From DASSFZ01 sp035283185 (lineage in GTDB: Bacteria > Chloroflexota > Anaerolineae > Fen-1058): a DNA stretch of 64,000 nt. Positions 25,454-34,785 of the stretch are shown here, one piece after another. The notes under the pieces were generated by a model. It ran no database searches. It had not been told where the DNA came from and saw nothing but the letters and a program-made list of their open reading frames with translations. Numbering within the stretch: the stretch's first letter is position 1; each line of letters starts with the position of its first letter. The position numbers and the translations under genes were made by a program. The stretch covers positions 124,001-188,000 of the forward strand of contig DATEUJ010000053.1 of NCBI GenBank assembly GCA_035283185.1, in the 5' to 3' direction.

Positions 25454-27748
25454 ATGCCCGACGATTTACCTCGTCTTCTTTCTATCCTCTCTGATCAACC
25501 CGCCTACGACGACCGTCTCAACTTCGCGCCGTACGCCAAGACGCTCGCCGACATCCTGGCCGACCCGGACACGGACACGCCGCTGACGATCGGCGTGTTC
25601 GGCGGCTGGGGTCAGGGCAAGACCAGCCTGATGAACATGGTGCAGCGCCGGCTGGAGGACACGCTTCAGACGAAGTTCCCCGTGCGCTCGGTGTGGTTCA
25701 ACGCCTGGCTGTACAGCCACCAGCAGTCACTGTGGCGCGCGCTGATCTCGCGCGTGCTGAGCGGCGCGCGTGGCTTCGCGACGCTGAGCGCCGACGCGCA
25801 GGCGCAGTTGAACCGGCTCGAGGCGCGGCTGTATCAATCCTCGACGCCCACAGCCGGGCAACTGACGCTGCCCGCCGGAACGCTCACCGGGCTGGATGCC
25901 GTCGCACTGCCGCCGCTCATGGGGCTGGAGCTGCTGCGCCGCCAGTCCGAGCGCGGCGGGCAGGACGCAGAGGCGCGCCGCCTGGCCGAACTCATCGCGG
26001 ACGTCGAGCAGAGCGAGGCGGACACCCGCCGCGACCAGATCGCCGCGCTCGACGACTTCCGCCGCGAGTTCGAGAACGTCAGCCGGAAGTGCATCGTCGA
26101 CCACGGGCGGCTGGCCGTGTTCGTCGACGACCTGGATCGCTGCCTGCCCGACCAGGCCGTCGAGGTGCTCGAAGCCGTCAAGCTGTTCCTCGACGTGCCG
26201 GGCTGTGTGTTCGTGCTGGGCATCGCCCGCGACGTGATCGAAGAGGGCATCCGCGTGCGTTACAAGGATTACGCGACCCAGCTCGACGGCGCGCAGTACC
26301 TGGAGAAGATCATCCAGATTCCTTTCGCGCTGCCTCCGATCGCGCCGGAGTCGGTGCAGACCTACGTGCAGGGCGTCACCGGCGGGGCGCTGCCCGACGC
26401 GCGCTGCGAGAAAGTCTTCGCCATCGGGCTGGAGCCGAACCCGCGCCGCATCAAGCGCACGCTCAACATCTTCCTGCTGCTGTGGCGGCTGGCGCAGAAC
26501 CGCGAGGACCTGCGCGACGCGATCAGGCCGGTGCGGCTGGCGAAGATCGTCATCGTCCAGCAGTATTATCCGCGCCTGTTCGAATTGATCACGCAGGGGC
26601 CGCACTACCTGATCGACCTGGAGGCTCGCTTCCGCGAGCAGGAGCGCCCGGAACGCGCGACGGTAGACTCCCCCTCTCCCGCACGGCGGGAGAGGGGGCC
26701 GGGGGGTGAGGGCGGGGGTGAGGGCGGGAGTGAGGGCGAAGTCACCGCCGGCCCGCTGACTGAGTTTCTGGGCAAGAGCCTCCTGCGCGCGCTGCTCACC
26801 TGCACCGGCGCAGACGAGGCCGACGCCAACTTTGCCGACGTCGGCCCGGTCGGCGTGCGCGAGTACGTCTATCTCACGCGCAGCACAGTCGAAGAGGCGC
26901 CGAAAGTCGAAGCCGCCGCGCTGCCCTTCGAGCCGCAGATGGTCACTATCCCGGCGGGCAAGTTCCTGTTGGGCACGTCCGAGAACGAGCTGAAGGAGAT
27001 CACGAAGCTGCACAAGGGCAGGGACTATCAGGGAGGGATCAAGCGAGAACTTCCACAGCATGAAGTGACGCTTGCGGCATACGCGATCGGCCGTTACCCG
27101 GTGACGAATGCTGAGTTCAGGCGCTTCGCCGAAGATGGCGGTTACACCAGCCGCGAGCATTGGACAGAGGCCGGTTGGCAGGCGAAAGAAAGCAACGGCT
27201 GGAAACAACCTCGCTATTGGGACGATAACCAGTGGAACGATCCGTCGCAGCCTGTCGTCGGCGTGGCGTGGTATGAGGCCGCCGCCTACTGCAACTGGCT
27301 GGCGCACAAGACCGGCAAGCCGTATCGCCTGCCGACGGAGGCCGAGTGGGAGCACGCCGCGCGCGGCAAAGAGGGCTACCGTTATCCGTGGGGAGACGCG
27401 TGGGACAAGGCTCGGTGCAACAACAAGGAGAGCGGCCCAGGTCGCACGACGCCGGTCGGGCAGTACCCTTCCGGCGACAGCTCGTTCGGCGTGGGCGACA
27501 TGGTTGGGCAGGTGTGGGAGTGGTGCAGCAGCAAATACGGAGGCATAGATCTGAAACCAAAGTTCGGCGATCCTTACCGATCGGACGATGGACGCGAGGA
27601 CCTTGAAGGAGACGACACGCGTATCCTGCGCGGCGGGTCATGGTACGACGATCTGCCTGCCGCCTATTGCCGGTGCGGCTACCGCTTCAGGCTCGACCCC
27701 GATATCAGGTACAACTACAGGGGATTTCGTTGCGCCAGAACCCTTTAG
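25454..27748 (+). CDS. KAP-family P-loop NTPase fused to FGE-sulfatase (C-type-lectin-like) domain
   Basis: About 764 residues; the ATG at 25454 has GGAGG three bases upstream, and longer readings are repeat. KAP NTPase: NFAPYAKTLADIL, Walker A GGWGQGKTS (residues 50-58), Walker B LAVFVDDLDRC (220-230) and EAVKLFLDVPGCVFVLGI. A repeat-derived Gly/Glu-rich linker (26670-26740) follows. Residues 496-764 are an FGE/SUMF1-type domain (MVTIPAGKFLLGTSE, YPVTNAEF, RLPTEAEWEHAARG, YPWGD, VGQVWEWC, LRGGSWY). The first catalytic-type cysteine after GGS is absent, so it is more likely a ligand-binding lectin-like domain than an enzyme. Its last 35 codons look diversified at NNC codons, as in targets of diversity-generating retroelements. 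It heads a locus with an EAD and a CHAT protease; sensor and switch role inferred. Confidence 0.85.
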   Translation: MPDDLPRLLSILSDQPAYDDRLNFAPYAKTLADILADPDTDTPLTIGVFGGWGQGKTSLMNMVQRRLEDTLQTKFPVRSVWFNAWLYSHQQSLWRALISRVLSGARGFATLSADAQAQLNRLEARLYQSSTPTAGQLTLPAGTLTGLDAVALPPLMGLELLRRQSERGGQDAEARRLAELIADVEQSEADTRRDQIAALDDFRREFENVSRKCIVDHGRLAVFVDDLDRCLPDQAVEVLEAVKLFLDVPGCVFVLGIARDVIEEGIRVRYKDYATQLDGAQYLEKIIQIPFALPPIAPESVQTYVQGVTGGALPDARCEKVFAIGLEPNPRRIKRTLNIFLLLWRLAQNREDLRDAIRPVRLAKIVIVQQYYPRLFELITQGPHYLIDLEARFREQERPERATVDSPSPARRERGPGGEGGGEGGSEGEVTAGPLTEFLGKSLLRALLTCTGADEADANFADVGPVGVREYVYLTRSTVEEAPKVEAAALPFEPQMVTIPAGKFLLGTSENELKEITKLHKGRDYQGGIKRELPQHEVTLAAYAIGRYPVTNAEFRRFAEDGGYTSREHWTEAGWQAKESNGWKQPRYWDDNQWNDPSQPVVGVAWYEAAAYCNWLAHKTGKPYRLPTEAEWEHAARGKEGYRYPWGDAWDKARCNNKESGPGRTTPVGQYPSGDSSFGVGDMVGQVWEWCSSKYGGIDLKPKFGDPYRSDDGREDLEGDDTRILRGGSWYDDLPAAYCRCGYRFRLDPDIRYNYRGFRCARTL
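26670..26740 (+). repeat. In-frame palindrome and gtgagggcggga repeat inside the KAP-FGE gene
   Basis: A near-perfect palindrome CCCCCTCTCCCGC/GCGGGAGAGGGGG (26670-26697) is followed by three ggtgagggcggg units. Translated as a Gly/Glu-rich linker between the NTPase and FGE domains. Confidence 0.75.
27641..27745 (+). other. Candidate variable region (DGR-type) at the end of the FGE domain
   Basis: Codons after RGGSW read tac gac gat ... gcc gcc tat ... ggc tac cgc ttc ... ctc gac ... atc ... tac aac tac, many of form NNC or NNT at positions where family members carry Asn. The conserved end GFRCAR follows. This is the pattern left by adenine mutagenesis of AAC codons. No reverse transcriptase or template repeat was found in the window. 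Confidence 0.45.
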
Positions 27749-27790
27749 CGAATGCAGAATGCGGAATGAGGAATGCAGAATGCGAATTCA
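27749..27790 (+). repeat. gaatgcagaatgcgg degenerate repeat
   Basis: Four copies of an aatgcagaatg-type unit fill the spacer between the KAP-FGE gene and the small EAD gene. Confidence 0.7.
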
Positions 27791-27802
27791 GGAGTTCGCG
27801 CC

Positions 27803-27994
27803 ATGGCATCGGACGGCGAAGTTGAATCCCTTAACCGGCAGCTCCACAACCTGCGCGCGAACCTGTACCTGATCGACGAGCGCATCTCGGAATTCGTCGA
27901 GCCGAGCAAGGTTCCGCTGCAATACGTCCGCGATAAGCGCAAGGTCGAGGAGCGGTGTGAAGAGGCGTCAACGGATGCTTCGCGCAACGGATAA
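27803..27994 (+). CDS. Stand-alone effector-associated domain (EAD-like coiled coil)
   Basis: 63 residues; the ATG at 27803 has AGGAG eight bases upstream. ESLNRQLHNLRANLYLIDER and the later VPLQYVRDKRKVEERCEE line up without gaps with the internal segment of the next gene (ASLSRQLAEARENLRLIEER and VPLQLIKEERRLTERIAD), so this is a solitary copy of the helical domain that precedes the CHAT protease. Such domains are thought to join adaptors to effectors by like-with-like contacts. It could be an adaptor between the KAP-FGE protein and the protease, or the remnant of a truncated effector gene. The good ribosome site favours expression. Confidence 0.65.
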   Translation: MASDGEVESLNRQLHNLRANLYLIDERISEFVEPSKVPLQYVRDKRKVEERCEEASTDASRNG

Positions 27995-28062
27995 GCGGAT
28001 GGCGCGCCGCGCGGGAGTGGACAGGTGGGCAAGGGATGTGAAACGGATTAAAGGACTGTAGC

Positions 28063-30555
28063 ATGAGTCTACCACCTGAACTGATGCGTGCTTGCCGTGA
28101 AGCGCGGCTGCTCGTTGTGTGGGGCGATGTGCCGTTCGCGCTGGCGGAGCGCCCGCCCGCTAATCGCGCGCTGGCGTTCGAGCGTCTGCCTGCCGCCCCT
28201 GCACTCTCGATTCGGTTGAGCGACCTGCCGCCGCTGCCGATCCTCAGCCTGGACGCGAGCGATCGGATCGAGCGGGCCTTCCGCCAGGCGGGCGTCGCGC
28301 TGCAGGTCGTGCGCACGCGACGCGATGCGCCTGCGCGTGATCGACACGTCTTGATCAAGCTGGCCGGCGATCTGGCTGCGCGTGCGGGCGTCGTCCTCAG
28401 CCGCGCCGAGATTCGAGACCTGCGCGGCGACGACGACAAGCGGTATCTGCTCGACGAGGCGCGGCGCGTCGCCGATGGCGGGGCGGCATTGCTCGTCGGG
28501 TGCGATCCGGCAAACGAGGATTTCAAGGCGTGGTGGTCGATGCTCGCGCCCGTGCTCGAATGCGCGGCCTGGTTCGCGGTCGGGGAGCCGTCCGCGCCGT
28601 GGCCGGAGGGCGTCGCCTGCCTCGAAGCCGACTTTGCGACGATCGCGGGCGCGCTCCGCGAAGTGGCGGTGACGGTGCGTGAAGGCGGCGTAGAAATCAG
28701 TGGCGGGCAGATTAGCGTCGGCGGTGATGTTGTTGGGCGCGACAAGATTGTCATCGTCGGCGGCGAACGGCGCGAGGCCGAACCCGCGCCGATGGACGAT
28801 GCTGAGGCGGCCTCGCTGAGCCGCCAGCTCGCCGAAGCGCGCGAGAACTTGCGCCTGATCGAGGAACGCAAGTCGCAATTCGTCATGAGCACCGACGTGC
28901 CGCTGCAACTGATCAAAGAGGAGCGGCGGCTGACGGAGAGGATCGCCGATTTGAAAGCGCGTATGCAGGGCGGCGGTGCGACAGCAGCTCAATACTCCCT
29001 CAGCCTCCCGGTCACTCGGGGATCGGTTTTCGCGCCTCCTTCGGCGCCGCCGCGCATCGAGGCGCTGCGTCTCGACGCCGCCGTGCCCGATCAGGTATTC
29101 CTGGACGTGGTCTTCGATCTGGCCGTGGCCGTGCGGCAGACGACATCGCCCGTGCTCGCCGAAGCCGACTTGAAGCGGGTCGATTCGGGCGACGTGCAGG
29201 TGATCTGGCCGGAGACGGCTGCGTACATCCGCCTGCGCGTGCACGTCCAGGCGCCCGACTGCGACGTCGAGGGGCGGGACAGCATCTCGTTCCGCTTGCT
29301 GCCGGGCCAGGACTCGCCGGTGTTCTACTTTCATCTCGTCCCACGGCGCATCGGCGACATCAGCCTCGTCGTGACGACCACTCAGGAAGACGACTGGCTC
29401 GGTAGCGCGCGCGTGCACACGACGGCGGTCGAACAGGCAGTGGGCCGCGTGCAGATGACCGTTACCAGCAAGCCGATCGACACGTGGTCTGATCTCGAAA
29501 TACGCATTCTCGATCGCAAGGGCGACGCTTACCCGGTCGAAATGACGCTAAATGGACAGCAGGTCTATCGTGGCGCGCTTTCGGCGGGCATTTTGCCGTG
29601 GATACCCACCGGAGATCTTGCAGACGATGGACGAAAGCTGTTCGACCGGCTCTTCACGAGTGGCAACCTCCTGAAAGGGTGGGGGGTGGTGCAGGACCGG
29701 CCGTCTCCGTGGCGCATCCGCCTGCGGATCGATGCGCCCGAGCTTCACGCGCTGCCGTGGGAGCTGCTGCACGACGGCGAGGTCATGCTCTCGGCTTCCG
29801 GCAGGATGCCGCTCTCGCGCTACCTGCCGATTGAGAAGCGGTGGGGCGAGCCGATCGCGGCGCGCCCGATCCGCGTCCTCGCGGCGATCTCGAATCCCGA
29901 CGATCTGGAGAGCAAGTACGGCCTGTCGCGGCTCGAGGTCGAGCTAGAAGCGGGCACGTTAGGAGAAGCCCTGACCCCGATCGGCGAAGTCGAGATAGGG
30001 ATCGACTTTCTCCATCTCGAATCACACGTGACGCTGGCGAGCATCGAGAAGCGCCTGCAGCGTGGGGCGGGGTATCACATCCTGCACTTCGTCGGCCACG
30101 GTGCGTTCCAGCGCAGGACGCAGCAGGCCGCGCTGTTTCTCCAAGACGAAGATGGGCATGCTGCGCCCGTGCTCGACGACGTCATCGCCGCGATGCTGGC
30201 CCGGCTGCGAACGCCGCCGCATCTGGTGTTCCTGACCGCGTGCCAGAGCGCCACCCGTTCGACGGCGGACGCCTTTCGTGGGCTTGCCCCGCGCCTCGTC
30301 GAGATCGGCGTGCCGGCCGTCGTCGCCATGCAGGCTGCCGTCACCGTTTCGACCGCCCGCGCGCTCAACGCGACGTTCTACGCGCGCCTTCTGGAGCACG
30401 GCCAGATCGATCGGGCGATGAACGAAGCGCGCGCCACGCTGTTGACTGCCGGCCGGCCGGATGTTGCCGTGCCCGTGCTGTTCATGCGGCTGCCGTCCGG
30501 TCGATTGTGGCCCATCGCAGGGCAGGCAGGCGAAGAAGTACCGCACGATCGATGA
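28063..30555 (+). CDS. SIR2-like / EAD / CHAT protease effector
   Basis: 830 residues. Residues 1-205 resemble SIR2-like domains of conflict proteins (LIKLAGDLAARAGVVLSRAEI, LLVGCDPANEDFKAWW), but the NAD-binding GAGxS motif is replaced by VVWGDVPFA, so it is probably inactive. Next a GGQISVGGDVVGRDKI motif (about 212-228), seen in predicted bacterial conflict proteins, and the helical effector-associated domain (about 247-300). A beta-rich middle leads to a caspase-like CHAT domain with LPWELLHDG, His679 in HFVGHG and Cys727 in LTACQS, the expected catalytic pair. No signal peptide: cytosolic. Predicted function is regulated proteolysis or cell suicide on a signal from its neighbours; target unknown. 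Confidence 0.85.
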   Translation: MSLPPELMRACREARLLVVWGDVPFALAERPPANRALAFERLPAAPALSIRLSDLPPLPILSLDASDRIERAFRQAGVALQVVRTRRDAPARDRHVLIKLAGDLAARAGVVLSRAEIRDLRGDDDKRYLLDEARRVADGGAALLVGCDPANEDFKAWWSMLAPVLECAAWFAVGEPSAPWPEGVACLEADFATIAGALREVAVTVREGGVEISGGQISVGGDVVGRDKIVIVGGERREAEPAPMDDAEAASLSRQLAEARENLRLIEERKSQFVMSTDVPLQLIKEERRLTERIADLKARMQGGGATAAQYSLSLPVTRGSVFAPPSAPPRIEALRLDAAVPDQVFLDVVFDLAVAVRQTTSPVLAEADLKRVDSGDVQVIWPETAAYIRLRVHVQAPDCDVEGRDSISFRLLPGQDSPVFYFHLVPRRIGDISLVVTTTQEDDWLGSARVHTTAVEQAVGRVQMTVTSKPIDTWSDLEIRILDRKGDAYPVEMTLNGQQVYRGALSAGILPWIPTGDLADDGRKLFDRLFTSGNLLKGWGVVQDRPSPWRIRLRIDAPELHALPWELLHDGEVMLSASGRMPLSRYLPIEKRWGEPIAARPIRVLAAISNPDDLESKYGLSRLEVELEAGTLGEALTPIGEVEIGIDFLHLESHVTLASIEKRLQRGAGYHILHFVGHGAFQRRTQQAALFLQDEDGHAAPVLDDVIAAMLARLRTPPHLVFLTACQSATRSTADAFRGLAPRLVEIGVPAVVAMQAAVTVSTARALNATFYARLLEHGQIDRAMNEARATLLTAGRPDVAVPVLFMRLPSGRLWPIAGQAGEEVPHDR

Positions 30556-30557
30556 GT

Positions 30558-30722
30558 TTGGCAACAGCCATATCTGGCGTTCGGAGTGCAGGCTGCAGCC
30601 TGCGGAGGCCCAAGAGATGGCAGCCTGAAGAGCCTGCCCTGCGAAGTCCCCAACCGAACCCCCTACAGGGGGCAGGTGGAGTCGGGAGCCTGCTGAAGGG
30701 CTGCACTCCGGCAATTTGCCAA
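30558..30722. repeat. Imperfect inverted-repeat element after the CHAT gene
   Basis: TTGGCAA ... GGAGTGCAGgctgcagcctg at the left and cagcctgctgaagggCTGCACTCC ... TTGCCAA at the right enclose about 100 bases with further aggctg/cagcct arms. No gene inside. Confidence 0.5.
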
Positions 30723-30748
30723 GGTCCCGTCATCGATCAGGAGACAGG

Positions 30749-31867
30749 ATGACCCGCCAGAATGAGGCCGAACGCCTGAAGACGACGAGGATCGGGAAAA
30801 AGATCCTCGTCATTCTGTCGCTCGGTATCGGGATCGCGATCGTCGTCGGCGCAATCGTTGCGCTGGCTGCCCGATCGATCGGCGCTGCAAAAGACGAGTG
30901 GATCATGATCGACGGCGGTGCGGGGACGCAGTGCGCGCTGGGCGATCCTTACCGCTTCTACTACCGGCCGGGCGCGGACGACGATAAGCTGATGATCTAC
31001 TTCCAGCTCGGCGGGGCGTGCTGGTCCGGCCTGTCGTGCCAGCCTCTCAGCCCGGTCTACGACAAGCGAGTGACTGAGCGCGAGCTGCGCTGGTACGGAG
31101 GCATTTTCGATTTCGAGAACCCAGACAACCCCGTGACCGGCTATTACATCGTCATGATACCGTATTGCACCGGCGACGTGCACATCGGCGCCGCAGAAGT
31201 CGAGTACGACACGATTCCGGGTGATGCGCTCAAGGTCGCCCATTACGGCTACACCAACACGATGTCCGTCCTGAGCTGGGTGTACGAGCGCTTCGAGGCG
31301 CCGGATCACATCCTCATCGCCGGGAGCAGTGCCGGCTCGATGGCGTCGATCTACTACGCGCCCGAGGTCATGACGCATTATCCCGGCGCGCGCATCGTGC
31401 AGCTCGGCGACGGCTACGTGGGCGTCGCGCCTGCCGGCTGGGGCGCGCTCGAAACCTGGAACGCCTTCGCCAACCTGCCTGATGAGATTGCAGCGCTGGC
31501 AAACATTGACCCGGAGACGTTCACGATAACCGATCTGTACCGCGCCGTCGCGGATCACTTTCCGCAGCATACGTTCGCGCAGTATACCCACTCTGCCGAC
31601 GTGGTACAGATGGGGTACTTGCTCGTGACGGGGGGAGACCCAGCGTCGTGGGCGGACGAAAAAGCGCACTACCTGGAAGAGCTATCGACCCTCGACAACT
31701 TCCGCTACTACGTCGGCGAAGGAGTTCTGCACACGATTCTGACGCTGGACCAGTTCTATACGATGGAGGTGAACGGGGTTCGATTCCGGGACTGGTTCGC
31801 GGACCTGATCTCCGGCGTGGACGTGCCGAACGTCAGTTGCTCCCGAGGGACGCCGACTTGCCCGTAA
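30749..31867 (+). CDS. Pectinacetylesterase-family hydrolase, membrane-anchored
   Basis: About 372 residues; the ATG at 30749 follows GGAGACAGG. One N-terminal membrane segment (ILVILSLGIGIAIVVGAIVALAA cut at about residues 15-38) anchors an outside alpha/beta-hydrolase domain. Family motifs: YFQLGGACWSGLSC, IPYCTGDVHIGA and the nucleophile elbow GSSAGSMASIYYAP with the serine in the middle. Relatives remove acetyl groups from pectin or are the Notum-type carboxylesterases, so the natural substrate is uncertain. Four cysteines near the start of the domain may form disulfides, in line with a DsbA/VKOR pair in this genome. It is a single gene between repeat blocks. Confidence 0.85.
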   Translation: MTRQNEAERLKTTRIGKKILVILSLGIGIAIVVGAIVALAARSIGAAKDEWIMIDGGAGTQCALGDPYRFYYRPGADDDKLMIYFQLGGACWSGLSCQPLSPVYDKRVTERELRWYGGIFDFENPDNPVTGYYIVMIPYCTGDVHIGAAEVEYDTIPGDALKVAHYGYTNTMSVLSWVYERFEAPDHILIAGSSAGSMASIYYAPEVMTHYPGARIVQLGDGYVGVAPAGWGALETWNAFANLPDEIAALANIDPETFTITDLYRAVADHFPQHTFAQYTHSADVVQMGYLLVTGGDPASWADEKAHYLEELSTLDNFRYYVGEGVLHTILTLDQFYTMEVNGVRFRDWFADLISGVDVPNVSCSRGTPTCP

Positions 31868-32226
31868 TCAGAGCGTGTTTGGAAATTCGGCAAAGTGGGG
31901 CATTGACCCCTTGCGAAGGCTGTTTTTCCTTCGCAAGGTTGCTCCCGTTGACCCCTGCGAGGGAAAGATAGCCCTCGCAGGGAAACGTTTTCTCATTTCA
32001 AAACAGGCTCTCAAATGCTCCCGCCGGGTGTGTCACTCGGTTATCAGTTATCAGTGACCAGTGATCAGTGGGGCGCGGGGCTTTTCTGCTCCCGCCGCGA
32101 GTGTCACCCGACGAGCGGAAACTTCGTGTCTTGGTGTCTTCGTGGTGAAAAAGACCTGGCAGGTCTTGGGGTCCCAGTGAGCAGTCGAGACCGGCGCAAA
32201 AGACCTGCCAGGTCTATCAGAGTCGG
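31868..32226. repeat. Gene-free stretch: two tandem hairpins, gtgatcagt and AGACCTG palindromes
   Basis: CCTTGCGAAGG/CCTTCGCAAGG (31909-31938) and CCCTGCGAGGG/CCCTCGCAGGG (31953-31982), each preceded by TTGACCCC, are perfect 11-bp stems. A short TGATCAGT-family copy lies near 32045, then the AGACCTG palindromes at 32152-32166 and 32201-32215. Confidence 0.7.
32152..32215. repeat. Pair of AGACCTGSCAGGTCT palindromes
   Basis: AGACCTGGCAGGTCT (32152-32166) and AGACCTGCCAGGTCT (32201-32215), end side of the minus-strand PLP-enzyme gene. Confidence 0.75.
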
Positions 32227-33378
<1,152 letters not shown>

Positions 33379-33405
33379 ATACGATCCTCACGGAAGGGTG
33401 TCGCG

Positions 33406-33434
33406 ATTGTACTTGGGCTTGTGAGGACGGTCAA
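33406..33434 (-). promoter_or_regulatory. Promoter of the cystathionine enzyme gene
   Basis: Minus strand TTGACC (33434-33429), 17 bases, TACAAT (33411-33406), 28 bases before the start codon. Confidence 0.7.
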
Positions 33435-33446
33435 CTGTGGAGCGAT

Positions 33447-33510
33447 AGACCTGGCAGGTCTTATCGGCAGGCGTTAGGCGTATTCGGGCGCTTGAAGACC
33501 TGCCAGGTCT
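33447..33510. repeat. Second pair of AGACCTGSCAGGTCT palindromes
   Basis: AGACCTGGCAGGTCT (33447-33461) and AGACCTGCCAGGTCT (33496-33510), the same spacing class and order (GGC then GCC) as the pair at 32152-32215. Confidence 0.75.
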
Positions 33511-33535
33511 GCCTTTGACCCTGCGGAGGGAAAGC

Positions 33536-34696
33536 GTGAAGATCGACAAGACTTGGCTGCTGCTCGTCGGGGCTGCTTTTCTGATCATCGTTGCGATGTC
33601 GGCGATCGGCCGGTCGGCGCGCGTGCCGATCGAACCGTTGCCCGCCGGCGTCGAAGAGACCGTGCAGGCCCGCGTGCTTGAGGTGATCGAGGAAGGCGAG
33701 ATCGATCGGGGCGGGATCGCGCAACCGTATCAAAAGCTCCGCGTGGTGCTGCTGGACGGCGATCTGGCAGGCCGCGCGGTGACCGTCGATCACGGCCTGT
33801 ATTCGCTGCTGTCGCCCGAATCGTTGTATCGCGCCGAGGATCGCGTATGGGTGCTGCGCAGCCGAGGCCCCGATGGGAGCGACGTGCTCATCATCACCGA
33901 CGCCGTGCGCCTCGACGCGATGGCCTGGCTGGCGATCGCGTTCGTCGCGATCATCGTCGTCGTCGCGCGTTGGCAGGGCGTGCGCTCGCTGCTGGGCATG
34001 CTCGTCAGCCTCCTGATCATTACGCAGTTCATCTTGCCGATGATCCTCGCCGGCGGCGATCCGGTTTCGATCAGCGTCGCCGGCTCGTTTGTTGTGCTCG
34101 CCGTGACGCTGTATCTAATCTACGGCTGGAAACGGAAGACGCACGCCGCCGTGACGGGCATGCTGTTCAGCCTGATCATCACCGGCCTGCTCGCGGCGCT
34201 CGCGGTCGGGCTGGCGCGGTTGACGGGGCAGGGGGCTGAGGAAGCACTCTTCTTGCAGGCGTCCGGCGCGGCGATCAACCTGCGCGGCCTGCTGCTGGCC
34301 GGCATCATCGTCGGCGCGCTCGGCGTGCTGGACGACGTCACGATCAGCCAGGCATCTGCCGTCACCGAGCTGGCGGCGGCCAACCCCGACCTCGCGCCGC
34401 TCGACGTCTTCCGTCGGGCGATGAATATTGGGCGTGACCACATCGCCTCGACGGTCAACACGCTCGTGCTGGCGTACGTCGGCGCGTCGCTGCCGCTGCT
34501 CCTCTTGTTCTCGATCTACCCGCAGCCTTTCGCCCAGACGCTCAACCGCGAGTTCATCGCCGAGGAGGTCGTGCGCACGCTCGTCGGCAGCCTGGGCCTG
34601 GTGCTGTCGGTGCCGATCACGACATTCCTGGCGAGCGTGATTTTCAGGGTCGAGGCAGGCGACACCGGCGCGGTCGAGCCGCGACATGGACATTAA
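33536..34696 (+). CDS. YibE/F-family membrane protein
   Basis: About 386 residues; the GTG at 33536 has GGAGGG five bases upstream. One membrane segment near the start, an outside beta-rich domain of about 110 residues (VQARVLEVIEEGEIDRGG), then seven or eight membrane segments. Family hallmarks: VVARWQGVRSLLGMLVSLL, AAVTGMLFSLIITGLLA and GALGVLDDVTISQASAVTEL, with MNIGRDHIASTVNTLVLAYVGASLPLLLL. YibE/F proteins are a widespread family without established function, suspected to be transporters. The gene stands alone between a repeat block and a new promoter. Confidence 0.9.
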   Translation: MKIDKTWLLLVGAAFLIIVAMSAIGRSARVPIEPLPAGVEETVQARVLEVIEEGEIDRGGIAQPYQKLRVVLLDGDLAGRAVTVDHGLYSLLSPESLYRAEDRVWVLRSRGPDGSDVLIITDAVRLDAMAWLAIAFVAIIVVVARWQGVRSLLGMLVSLLIITQFILPMILAGGDPVSISVAGSFVVLAVTLYLIYGWKRKTHAAVTGMLFSLIITGLLAALAVGLARLTGQGAEEALFLQASGAAINLRGLLLAGIIVGALGVLDDVTISQASAVTELAAANPDLAPLDVFRRAMNIGRDHIASTVNTLVLAYVGASLPLLLLFSIYPQPFAQTLNREFIAEEVVRTLVGSLGLVLSVPITTFLASVIFRVEAGDTGAVEPRHGH

Positions 34697-34728
34697 CCGC
34701 GATTAGCGAACTGTAACGCGATCTTTAC

Positions 34729-34757
34729 TTGTCGCCCCTCATGGCGCAGTGTATAAT
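34729..34757 (+). promoter_or_regulatory. Promoter of the 119-residue protein
   Basis: TTGTCG (34729-34734), 17 bases, TATAAT (34752-34757). Confidence 0.55.
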
Positions 34758-34785
34758 CTCGTTTGAATTACTTGAGGTCAGTATC

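Noticed and set aside
26939..27748. Sulfatase-activating formylglycine-generating enzyme
   Set aside because: The catalytic cysteine arrangement after GGS is absent, no sulfatase is near, and the domain is fused to an NTPase.
28063..28680. Active SIR2 NADase
   Set aside because: The GAGxS nucleotide-binding motif is replaced by VVWGDVPFA, so only a SIR2-like remnant can be claimed.
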